A program made the position numbers and the translations under genes. From Saccoglossus kowalevskii (lineage: Eukaryota; Hemichordata; Enteropneusta; Harrimaniidae), in assembly GCF_000003605.2 (NCBI RefSeq), contig NW_003147282.1, positions 155,206 through 165,458 on the forward strand: 10,253 bases of DNA. Reading direction: 5' to 3'. The notes beneath the pieces are model-generated. The model made no database searches and was not told where the DNA came from. It was given only the letters and a program-made list of their open reading frames with translations. Numbering within the stretch: the stretch's first letter is position 1; each line of letters begins with the position of its first letter. This document shows, in pieces, positions 1 through 8,458 of the stretch.

Positions 1-375
1 GTGCACGTCTTGATGCCATTCAGGTGTGCACGTCTTGATGCCATTCAGGTATGCGCGTCTTGATGCCATTCAGGTGTGTGCGTCTTGACTCCATTCAGGT
101 GTGCACGTCTTGACGCTATTCAGGTGTGCACGTCTTGACAACGTTCAGGTGTGCACGTCTTGACACCGTTCAGGTGTGCACGTCTTGACACCTTTCAGGT
201 GTGCGCGTCTTGACACCGTTCAGGTGTGCGCGTCTTGATGCCATTCAGGTGTGCCCGTCTTGATGCCATTCAGGTGTGCACGTCTTGATGCCATTCAGGT
301 GTGTGCGTCTTGACATCATTCAGGTGTGCACGTCTTGACACCATTCAGGTGTGCACGTCTTGACGCCGTTCAGGT

Positions 376-2299
376 GTGCACGCCTTGACACCATCCAGGT
401 GTGCACGTCTTGACCCCATTCAGGTGTGCACGTCTTGATGCCATTCAGGTGTGCACGTCTTGATGCCATTCAGGTGTGCACGTCTTGATGCCATTCAGGT
501 GTGCGCGTCTTGATGCCATTCAGAGTGTGCACGTCTTGACGCCATTCAGGTGTGCACGTCTTGATGCCACTCAGGTGTGCACATCTTTACGCCTTTCAGG
601 TGTGCATGTCTTGACACCATTCAGGTGTGCATGTCTTGAGGCTGTTCAGGTGTGCACGTCTTGATGCCGTTCAGGTGTGCACGTCTTGACGCCGTTCAGG
701 TTTACACCTCTTGACGCCGTTCAGGTTTGCACGTCTTGACGCCATTCAGGTGTGCACTTCTTGACGCCATTCAGGTGTGCGCGTCTTGATGCCATTCAGG
801 TGTGTACTTCTTTATGTCCTTCAGGTGTGTGCGTCTTTATGTCCTTCAGGTGTGTGCGTCTTGACACCGTTCAGGTGTGCAAGTCTTGATGCTGTTCAGG
901 TTTGCACATCTTGACGCCTTTCAGGTGTGCAAGTCTTGACACCATTCAAGTCTGCACATCTTGATGCCGTTCAGGTGTGTACATTTTGACGCCGTTCATG
1001 TGTGCATGTCTTGATGCCATTCAGGTGTGCACGTCTTGATGCCATTCAGGTGTGCACGTCTTGATGCCATTCAGGTGTGCACGTCTTGCTGCCATTCAGG
1101 TTTGCACGTCTTGCTGCCATTCAGGTTTGCACGTCTTGACCCCATTCAGGTGTGCGTGTCTTTACACTGTTCAGGTGTGTGCGTCTTGACACCGTTCAGG
1201 TGTGTGAGTCTTGACACCGTTCAGGTGTGTGAGTCTTGACACCGTTCAGGTGTGTGAGTCTTGACACCGTTCAGGTGTGTGCGTCTTGACACCGTTCAGG
1301 TCTGCACGTCTTGACGCAGTTCAAGTGTGCACGTCTTGACGCAGTTCAAGTGTGCACGTCTTGACCCCATTCAGGTGTGCACGTCTTGATGCCATTCAGG
1401 TGTGCACGTCTTGATGCCATTCAGGTGTGCACGTCTTGATGCCATTCAGGTGTGTGCGTCTTGACGCAGTTCAGGTGTGCACGTCTTGACCCCATTCAGG
1501 TGTGCACGTCTTGCTGCCATTCAGGTGTGCACGTCTTGACAATATTCAGGTGTGCACGTCTTGACCTCATTCAGGTGTGCACGTCTTGACTCCATTCAGG
1601 TGTACTCGTCTTGACCCCATTCAGGTGTGCGTGTCTTTACACTGTTCAGGTGTGTGCGTCTTTACACTGTTCAGGTGTGTGCGTCTTGACACTGTTCAGG
1701 TGTGTGCGTCTTGACACCGTTCAGGTGTGTGAGTCTTGACGCAGTTCAGGTGTGCATCTTGACACCATTCAGGTGTGCGCGTCTTAACACCGTTCAGGTG
1801 TGTGCGTCTTGACGCAGTTCAGGTGTGTGCGTCTTGACGTAGTTCAGGTGTGCACGTCTTGACACAGTTCAGGTGTGCACGTCTTGACGCAGTTCAGGTG
1901 TGCACGTCTTGACGCAGTTCTGGTGTGTGCGTCTTGACTCCATTCAGGTGTGCACGTCTTGACGCCATTCAGGTGTGCACGTCTTGACCCTATTCAGGTG
2001 TGCACGTCTTGACACCGTTCAGGTGTGTGCGTCTTGACGCAGTTCAGGTGTGCACGTCTTACTCCATTCAGGTGTGCGCGTCTTGAAACCGTTCAGGTGT
2101 GCGCGTCTTGATGCCATTCAGGTGTGCACGTCTTGACGCCATTCAGGTGTGCACGTCTTGATGCCATTCAGGTGTGTGCATCTTGACGCCATTCAGGTGT
2201 GCACGTCTTGACGCCGTTCAGGTGTGCACGCCTTGACACCGTCCAGGTGTGCACGCCTTGACACTGTCCAGGTGTGCACGTCCTTGACACTGTCCAGGT
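376..2299 (+). repeat. Higher-order block A of the 25-bp array
   Basis: This stretch holds an ordered series of variant units that recurs in the next block. Landmarks include the CGCCTTGACACC...TCCAGG unit at 376, cTTGAGGcTG near 636, GTGCAAGTCTTGATGCTG at 877, paired CTTGCTGCC units from 1085, a run of GTGTGAGTC units (about 1202-1260), GACAATATTC at 1538, a 23-bp unit GTGCATCTTGACACC at 1752, a TTCTGG variant at about 1918, a 24-bp unit with CTTACTCC at 2058 and CTTGAAACC at about 2082. The block edges are my choice, set by recurrence of the CGCCTTGACACC unit. Blocks are imperfect copies that differ by whole-unit gains and losses. Confidence 0.7.
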
Positions 2300-3952
2300 G
2301 TGCACGCCTTGACACCGTCCAGGTGTGCACGCTTTGACCCCATTCAGGTGTGCACGTCTTGATGCCATTCAGGTGTGCACGTCTTGATGCCATTCAGGTG
2401 TGCACGTCTTGATGCCATTCAGGTGTGTGTGGGTTGACGCAGTTGAGGTGTGCGCTTCTTGACGCCATTCAGGTGTGCACGTCTTAACGCCACTCAGGTG
2501 TGCATGTCTTGAGGATGTTCAGGTGTGCACGTTTTGATGCTGTTCAGGTGTGCACGTCTTGACGCCGTTCAGGTGTGCACGTCTTGACACCGTTCAGGTT
2601 TGCACGTCTTGACGCCGTTCAGGTTTGCACGTCTTGACGCCGTTCAGGTTTGCACGTCTTGATGCCATTCAGGTGTGTACTTCTTGACGCCGTTCAGGTT
2701 TGCACGTCTTGACGCCGTTCAGGTTTGCACGTCTTGACGCCATTCAGGTGTGCGCGTCTTGACACCATACAGGTATGCACGTCTTGATGCCATTCAGGTG
2801 TGTACTTCTTTATGTCTTTCAGGTGTGTGCGTCTTGACACAGTTTAGGTGTGCAAGTCTTGATGCTGTTCAGGTTTGCACATCTTGACGCCTTTCAGGTG
2901 TGCAAGTCTTGATGCCATTCAGGTGTGCACGTCTTGATGCCATTCAGGTGTGCACGTCTTGCTGCCATTCAGGTTTGCACGTCTTGCTGCCATTCAGGTT
3001 TGCACGTCTTGACGCTGTTCAGGTGTGCACGTCTTGACCCCATTCAGGTGTGCGCGTCTTTACACTGTTCAGGTGTGTGCGTCTTGACACCGTTCAGGTG
3101 TGTGAGTCTTGACACCGTTCAGGTGTGTGAGTTTTGACACCGTTCAGGTGTGTGCGTCTTGACACCATTCACGTGTGCACGTCTTGACGCAGTTCAGGTG
3201 TGCACGTCTTGACCCCATTCAGGTGTGCACGTCTTGATGCCATTCAGGTGTGTGCGTCTTGACGCAGTTCAGGTGTGCACGTCTTGACCCCATTCAGGTG
3301 TGCACGTCTTGCTGCCATTCAGGTGTGCACGTCTTGCTGCCATTCAGGTGTGCACGTCTTGACAATATTCAGGTGTGCACGTCTTGACCTCATTCAGTTC
3401 AGGTGTGCACGTCTTGACTCCATTCAGGTGTGCTCGTCTTGACAATATTCAGGTGTGAGCGTCTTTACACCGTTCAGGTGTGTGAGTCTTGACACCGTTC
3501 AGGTGTGTGCGTCTTGACACCTTTCAGGTCTGTACGTCTTGAAGCAGTTCAGGTGTGCACGTCTTGACCCCATTCAGGTGTGCACGTCTTTACCCCATTC
3601 AGGTGTGTGCGTCTTTGACGCAGTTCAGGTGTGCATCTTGACACCATTCAGGTGTGCGCGTCTTGACGCAGTTCTGGTGTGTGCGTCTTGACTCCATTCA
3701 GGTGTGTGCGTCTTGACGCAGTTCAGGTGTGCACGTCTTACTCCATTCAGGTGTGCACGTCTTGATGCCATTCAGGTGTGCACGTCTTGACACCGTTCAG
3801 GTGTGCACGTCTTGACACCGTTCAGGTGTGCGCGTCTTGAAACCGTTCAGGTGTGCGCATCTTGAAGCCATTCAGGTGTGCACGTCTTGACGCCATTCTG
3901 GTGTGCACGTCTTGATGCCATTCAGCTGTGTGTGTCTTGACGCCGTTCAGGT
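2300..3952 (+). repeat. Higher-order block B of the 25-bp array (copy of block A)
   Basis: The landmarks of block A recur here in the same order at 2504, 2850, 2958, 3361, 3631, 3675, 3737 and 3835. Offsets from block A are 1873, 1973, 1873, 1823, 1879, 1754, 1679 and 1754 bp. They change by multiples of 25 once the few-base indels are allowed for, so the copies differ mainly by gain or loss of whole units. The next recurrence of the CGCCTTGACACC unit at 3953 marks the end. The 23-bp and 24-bp short units are shared with block A, which supports descent by segmental duplication rather than chance similarity. A private +5 indel near 3396 (CATTCAGTTCAGG) is found only here. Confidence 0.7.
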
Positions 3953-5350
3953 GTGCACGCCTTGACACCGTCCAGGTGTGCACGTCTTGACCCCATTCAG
4001 GTGTGCACGTCTTGACCCCATTCAGGTGTGCACGTCTTGATGCCATTCAGGTGTGCACGTCTTGATGCCATTCAGGTGTGTGTGTCTTGACGCAGTTCAG
4101 GTGTGCGCGTCTTGATGCCATTCAGGTGTGTGCGTCTTGATGCCATTCAGGTGTGCGCGTCTTGATGCCATTCAGGTGTGTGAGTCTTGACTCCGTTCAG
4201 GTGTGTGCGTCTTGACGCAGTTCAGGTGTGTGCGTCTTGACACCATTCAGGTGTGCACGTCTTGACTCCATTCAGGTGTGCTCGTCTTGACGCAGTTCAG
4301 GTGTGCATGTCTTGACCCCATTTAGGTGTGCGTGTCTTGACACCGTTCAGGTGTGCGCGTCTTGACACCATTCAGGTGTGCGCGTCTTGACACAGTTCAG
4401 GTGTGCACGTCTTGACGCAGTTCAGGTGTGCACGTCTTGACGCAGTTCAGTTGTGCACGTCTTGATGCCATTCAGGTGTGCACGTCTTGATGCCATTCAG
4501 GTGTGCACTTCTTGCTGCCATTCAGGTTTGCACGTCTTGACGCCGTTCAGGTGTGTGCGTCTTGACCCCATTCAGGTGTGTGCGTCTTGACGCCATTCAA
4601 GTATGCACGTCTTGACAATATTCAGGTGTGCACGTCTTTACACTGCTCAGGTGTGTGCGTCTTTACACTGTTCAGGTGTGTGCGTCTTTACACCGTTCAG
4701 GTGTGTGCGTCTTGACACCGTTCTGGTCTGCACGTCTTGACCCCATTCAGGTGTGCACGTCTTGATGCCATTCAAGTGTGTGCGTCTTGACACAGTTCAG
4801 GTGTGCACGTCTTGACGCAGTTCAGGTGTGCACGTGTTTACCCCATTCAGGTGTGCACGTCTTGACACCATTCAGGTGTGCACGTCTTGACACCATTCAG
4901 GTGTGCACGTCTTTACCCCATTCCGGTGTGCACGTCTTTACCCCATTCCGGTGTGCACGTCTTGACGCAGTTCAGGTGTGCACGTCTTGATTCCATTCAT
5001 GTGTGGACGTCTTGACACCATTCAGGTGTGGACGTCTTGACACCATTCAGGTGTGGACGTCTTGACACCGTTCAGGTGTGTGCGTCTTGACACAGTTCAG
5101 GTGTGCACGTCTTGATGCTATTCAGGTGTGCACGTCTTGATGCCATTCAGGTGTATGCGTCTTGATGCCATTCAGGTGTATGCGTCTTGATGCCATTCAG
5201 GTGTGCACGTCTTGATGCCATTCAGGTGTGCACGTCTTGATGCCATTCAGGTGTGCACGTCTTGATGCCATTCAGGTGTGCACGTCTTGACGCCATTCAG
5301 GTGTGCACGTCTTGATGCCATTCAGGTGTGCACGTCTTGACACCGTTAAG

Positions 5351-6180
5351 GTGTGTGCGTCTTGACGCAGTTCAGGTGTGCGTGTCTTGACTCCATTCAG
5401 GTGTGCACGTCTTGATGCCATTCTGGTGTTTGTGTCTTGACACCATTCAGGTGTGCACGTCTTGATACCATTCAGGTGTGTGCGTATTGATGCCATTCAG
5501 GTGTGCACGTCTTGATGCCATTCAGGTGTGCTTGTCTTGATGCCATTCAGGTGTGCACATCTTGATGCCATTCAGGTGTGCACGTCTTGACGCCATTCAG
5601 GTGTGCACGTCTTGATGCCATTCAGGTGTGCACGTCTTGATGCCATTCAGGTGTGCACGTCTTGACTCCATTCAGGTGTGCACGTCTTGATGCCATTCAG
5701 GTGTGCACGTCTTGATGCCATTCAGGTGTGTGCGTCTTGACGCAGTTCAGGTGTGCGCGTCTTGACGCCATTCAGGTGTGCACGTCTTGATGCCATTCAG
5801 GTTTGTGTGTCTTGACACCATTCAGGTGTGCACGTCTTGATGCCATTCAGGTGTGCACGTCTTGCTGCCATTCAGGTGTGCACGTCTTGATGCCATTCAG
5901 GTGTGCACGTCTTGATGCCATTCAGGTGTGCACGTCTTTACTCCATTCAGGTGTGCACGTCTTGATGCCATTCAGGTGTGCACGTCTTGACGCCATTCAG
6001 GTGTACACGTCTTGACACCGTTCAGGTGTGTGCGTCTTGACGCAGTTCAGGTGTGCGCGTCTTGACTCCATTCAGGTGTGCACGTCTTGATGCCATTCTG
6101 GTGTGTGTGTCTTGACACCATTCAGGTGTGCACGTCTTGATGCCATTCAGGTGTGTGCGTCTTGATGCCATTCAGGTGTG
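5351..6180 (+). repeat. Local multi-unit duplications at exact 25-bp multiples
   Basis: A short series of units (GTGTGTGCGTCTTGACGCAG, then a GTGCG-type unit, then a common unit, then a T-rich GTGTTTGTG/TTTGTGTG/GTGTGTGTG variant followed by CTTGACACC) starts at 5351, 5726 and 6026. Spacings are 375 and 300 bp, that is 15 and 12 units with no slippage. The rare TTCTGG variant occurs at 5421 and 6096, 675 bp (27 units) apart. This part of the array is also more uniform than the left part, with many adjacent identical units between 5500 and 5930. Confidence 0.75.
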
Positions 6181-6233
6181 CACGTCTTGATGCCATTCAT
6201 GTGTGTGCGTCTTGACTCCATTCAGATGTGCAC

Positions 6234-6487
6234 TTGATATGGATAATTATTGTGCAAGCCATGTCAAAATACATCGTATATCATGGTTTTTTCATGTTTA
6301 GAAGTAAGCCGAAACATGAATACCATGCAGTATGGGTAAATCCTCCTGCCAGCTGAAATCGTCAACAAATTTTGTTATATTCTCATAAGCCTACTGTGTT
6401 GACATTTATCAAACTGCAAATAATGTCTTCAAATAAACTAATACTGCGTGGTCACATCTATCAGATTTTTTCTTCTTATTTTTTCAG
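6234..6487 (+). other. AT-rich flank, probable 3' part of an intron with splice acceptor
   Basis: This unique sequence between the array and the exon candidate has no convincing open frame. Its last 25 bases (6463-6487) form a near-pure pyrimidine tract ending TTTTTTCAG, a strong match to a metazoan 3' splice site. A branch-point-like ACTAATAC lies at about 6438-6445, a usual distance upstream. The donor site of this intron is not identifiable; it may lie left of the window, which would put the array inside the intron. Confidence 0.5.
6282..6327. repeat. Imperfect inverted repeat (hairpin)
   Basis: The left arm CATGGTTTTTTCATGTTT (6282-6299) pairs with the right arm AAACATGAATACCATG (6312-6327). 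The loop is 12 bases, and one small internal mismatch/bulge lies where the left arm has extra T residues. The structure sits about 50 bp from the end of the 25-bp array. It could be a cruciform or RNA hairpin, or a relic of a small transposon. No target-site duplication is evident. Confidence 0.6.
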
Positions 6488-6588
6488 TTCTGTCTAAAGA
6501 AGATGACATTGTTATTGATTCTAGAGTGTACGCTTACGCCCTTGGTTTGTCCCAGTCTTATGAACTTCTCCACTGCAAGAAAATTTGA
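6488..6588 (+). CDS. Putative terminal coding exon of an unidentified gene
   Basis: Right after the acceptor, two bases complete a split codon, then 32 codons run from 6490 to TGA at 6586-6588. The reading starts LSKEDDIVID, continues SRVYAYALGL and ends SQSYELLHCKKI. It is acidic at the start and hydrophilic/aromatic after that, with no transmembrane segment or recognised motif. Support comes from the acceptor, from a frame open from the splice site to the stop, and from G/C-ending codons (GAC, TAC, GCC, TCC, CAG, CTC, CAC, TGC, AAG) within AT-rich surroundings. I do not recognise the protein family and assign no function. It could instead be a pseudogene exon or a chance open stretch, since 32 codons is short. 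Confidence 0.5.
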
Positions 6589-6809
6589 ACATTTGAACGA
6601 ATGAAGATACAGTTTTTATTTCATTTGAGATTCTTATTTACTCGCTGAATTATTTTTACATTGATTTTGGCTCATCTATTTTATTCTTTATTCTTTTACT
6701 AATGTTATTATTAGATATAGTATGTAATTACCCTTTCCCCATGGCTACTACTTGAGGTTTAAAGCAGCAGACATTCAAATTCTTTATAGACCATATATAC
6801 AAAAATGTA
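6589..6809 (+). other. Possible 3' untranslated region, no gene seen
   Basis: AT-rich sequence follows the TGA of the putative terminal exon. It has T-rich runs (for example around 6670-6710) and no open frame of note. No canonical AATAAA lies close downstream, so the end of the transcript cannot be placed. Confidence 0.3.
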
Positions 6810-7050
6810 ACCATATCAAACACAATTTGACACGATGACTGAGAACCATATCAAACAGATTGTGGCATGACTAGGGACCATATGAAAAACGATGTAGAAC
6901 GATGACTGTGGAACATATGAAAAATGATGTAGAACGATGACTGGGGACCATATGAAAAACGATTTAGAATGATGACTGGGGACCATATGGAAAATGATGT
7001 AGAACGATGACTGGGGAACATATGAAAAATGATGTAGCATGATGACTGGT
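6810..7050 (+). repeat. 35-bp minisatellite, about seven copies
   Basis: The core GATGACTGGGGACCATATG followed by AAAAA-GATGTAGAAC recurs. GATGACT (or a one-base variant) starts at 6834, 6866, 6901, 6936, 6971, 7006 and 7041. The spacing is 35 bp except for the first interval, which is 32 bp (a 3-bp deletion). A more degraded unit starts at 6810 (ACCATATCAAACAC). The left units are the most diverged and the right ones nearly identical. Because 35 is not a multiple of 3, the 85-codon minus-strand open frame across it is a repeat shadow. It is unrelated in sequence to the 25-bp array. Confidence 0.93.
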
Positions 7051-8104
7051 ATGTTATAAACCGCCACTATCAAAACAAAAGCTTGTCATGACTTAAACTT
7101 TACATTATAACTCAGTAATGTAAACCTCGACTCGCAAGTAAATTCATGTCAACAAAAAGCCCCCAAATTTGTTCAATTCTGATGGTGGTGATTTATAACA
7201 ACAATATTGAACCTCTCACAGTGTCCTGTTGGATTCAAAGAAGGTTCTAAACACAATAATGTGTTCAGTGAAACCCTCCTCATCTAATATGATGCTTTGG
7301 GTGTTATAATTTAAATATATCTTGAAATACAATGATGCAAAATCAGAAAATTATTTTTAAAATTTTCAAAAATGAATGTCATCATCACTTTGCTTTTTTA
7401 AACACTATATAATAGTTGTGTTGCAATGTGATTTGTACCAGCAGACATTGGTTGGTAAGATTGGTAAATATCATCTGTATACAGCAGTTCATTGTGTTGA
7501 TGTTTTATGCATTCAGACACATGCATGTTCGCTGTTGACTTTGTTGAGTTATCACACGAGTGATTGTCCATCTCCATTGTCCGCATTAACTTCTTAGCTC
7601 TGCTGTCCTTGTAGATTATAGAATGGAGCTGTTCATATTGGCAATTATCAGTCGGTGCCAGTCAACAATTGCATTATTTTTGTGAATAATTTTGAGGAAG
7701 TTTTTTGTAGGTTATATACACATTTTGTCTTATGTGCATTGTTCGAGCTACCACAATGTCCTTGTAGGACAGTAGAGCTATTTTGGTCGTCAAGTTGCTT
7801 GTTACTTTTTCGATCACTTCTTGAAAACAACAAGCCTGGTTGATTTGCTACTTGGTGTATATGTACCTTGGATAGACCTATTACATTTGTTCATTTCATG
7901 ATATCTTCAATTTTTTAATTGCAATGTGTATTGCTAACAGTGGACCTATCTCAGTCAAGAGGCTGCTTGTTTTTTTTTTTCCTGTTTTCTAAATAGCTGA
8001 ATAATTTGCTTGAGGCAATTTTCCAATCTTAGTTATATGCTAATATCTGAGATGAGTGAGCGAAAAACCTTTACCTAATTTTGTTCTTGTTTTTATTCTT
8101 TCAG

Positions 8105-8133
8105 CAACCATTGAGCTAAATTTGGCTTACTTG
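8105..8133 (+). other. Weak micro-exon candidate
   Basis: A pyrimidine-rich stretch ending TTTTTATTCTTTCAG precedes 29 bases, which are followed by GTATGT, a good donor. One of the three frames is open. Such pairs arise by chance in AT-rich DNA, and it would have to belong to a transcript separate from the exon that ends at 6588. Weak evidence only. Confidence 0.12.
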
Positions 8134-8171
8134 GTATGTTTTATCACATGTTGTAAAATGTACCTTTGAAA

Positions 8172-8177
8172 AATAAA
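8172..8177 (+). promoter_or_regulatory. Candidate polyadenylation signal AATAAA
   Basis: This is the first canonical plus-strand AATAAA I found downstream of the putative terminal exon, about 1.6 kb after its stop codon. A GT-richer stretch (about 8256-8280) lies further downstream than usual. It may be a chance hexamer in AT-rich sequence. Confidence 0.2.
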
Positions 8178-8325
8178 TACAGCACACATCTTGAAAAATA
8201 GTAAAGTTTACCAGCAGAATTCTCCAGTTGTACAAAATCTAGATATTTGTAGAAATTGTGTAGTGCTGTCAGTTTGTCAGAATTTATCGTAAAATTTTGA
8301 TGGCAATGACAAAACTTCAGCTTCT

Positions 8326-8458
8326 TTAAAGGGTGGCAGTCGTCGTGCCGCGTTTTGTTCGATATGGGACTCATAGTGACGTATACAACGCATGTAAAAT
8401 ACATTGTTTATTTACATGAAATTCGAACACGCGCTGCGCGACGACCACCGCGTTTTAA
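8326..8458. mobile_element. Small foldback / MITE-like element with nested palindromes
   Basis: A left arm at 8332-8362 (GGTGGCAGTCGTCGTGCC... ending GTTCGA) matches the reverse complement of a right arm at 8422-8449 (TTCGAAC... ending CGACGACCACC) over about 28 bp with small gaps. Inside, CATGTAAA (8391-8398) and TTTACATG (8411-8418) form a second perfect palindrome. The arms are much richer in G+C and CpG than the AT-rich flanks, a sign of foreign origin. TTAA at 8326-8329 and at 8455-8458 could be a target-site duplication, but in AT-rich DNA this is weak. It has no coding capacity, so if mobile it would depend on another element's transposase. The superfamily cannot be set from this alone. 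Confidence 0.6.

Larger units (their letters stand above)
1..6233 (+). repeat. Large 25-bp minisatellite/satellite array (249 units plus a partial unit)
   Basis: The commonest unit, seen at 1-25, begins GTGCACGTC, has TTGATGCC in the middle and ends ATTCAGGT. Units run head to tail without interruption from base 1, so the left end is outside the window, to the last full unit ending at 6227. A remnant GTGCAC (6228-6233) then meets unique sequence. Phase is almost perfectly kept. I count eight indels: +1 near 524, -2 near 1752, -1 near 2058, +1 near 2286, +5 near 3396, +1 near 3613, -2 near 3631 and -1 near 3737. Their sum of +2 matches the observed phase at 6228. The TTCAGGTGTG junction is the most constant part; the GTGCACG and GATGCCA stretches vary most. 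TGA occurs in one phase of the unit on the plus strand (tcTTGAtg) and one on the minus strand (ccTGAatgg), so each frame stops about every 75 bp. The short open frames inside are repeat shadows, not genes. Confidence 0.98.
7051..8325. other. AT-rich intergenic or UTR sequence, no supported gene
   Basis: Open frames of 60-86 codons occur on both strands (about 7376-7597, 7655-7843 and 8144-8404), often overlapping each other in opposite directions. They show no domain, no low-complexity bias typical of real small proteins and no splice support. I see T-runs (about 7969-7980) and scattered poly-purine stretches only. A weak acceptor-plus-donor pair at 8105-8133 and an AATAAA at 8172 are listed separately. 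Confidence 0.6.

Noticed and set aside
476-6015. Open frames of 62-74 codons in the array, encoding Cys/Arg/Val-rich repeats (plus strand) or Arg/His/Thr-rich repeats (minus strand)
   Set aside because: They come from the 25-bp unit being read through all three phases. Each frame has a stop about every 75 bp and stays open only where a unit lost its TGA by mutation. No start context or selection on a protein is visible.
1-6233. CRISPR array
   Set aside because: There are no spacers: the units are contiguous with no unique sequence between them, the DNA is eukaryote-like and no cas genes are present.
6816-7073. 85-codon minus-strand open frame with repeated VPQSSFYI-like segments
   Set aside because: It lies over the 35-bp minisatellite, and the repeated peptide simply reflects the DNA period over three units.
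7179-7186. CTGATGG as a hammerhead core half
   Set aside because: It does not match CTGANGA and has no GAAA partner at a suitable distance.
7376-7843. Four overlapping open frames of 61-73 codons on both strands
   Set aside because: Opposite-strand frames overlap, none has a recognisable domain or splice support, and such lengths are expected by chance.
8144-8404. 86-codon minus-strand open frame
   Set aside because: It runs through the left arm of the foldback element and AT-rich DNA; no motif was seen and the composition fits chance.
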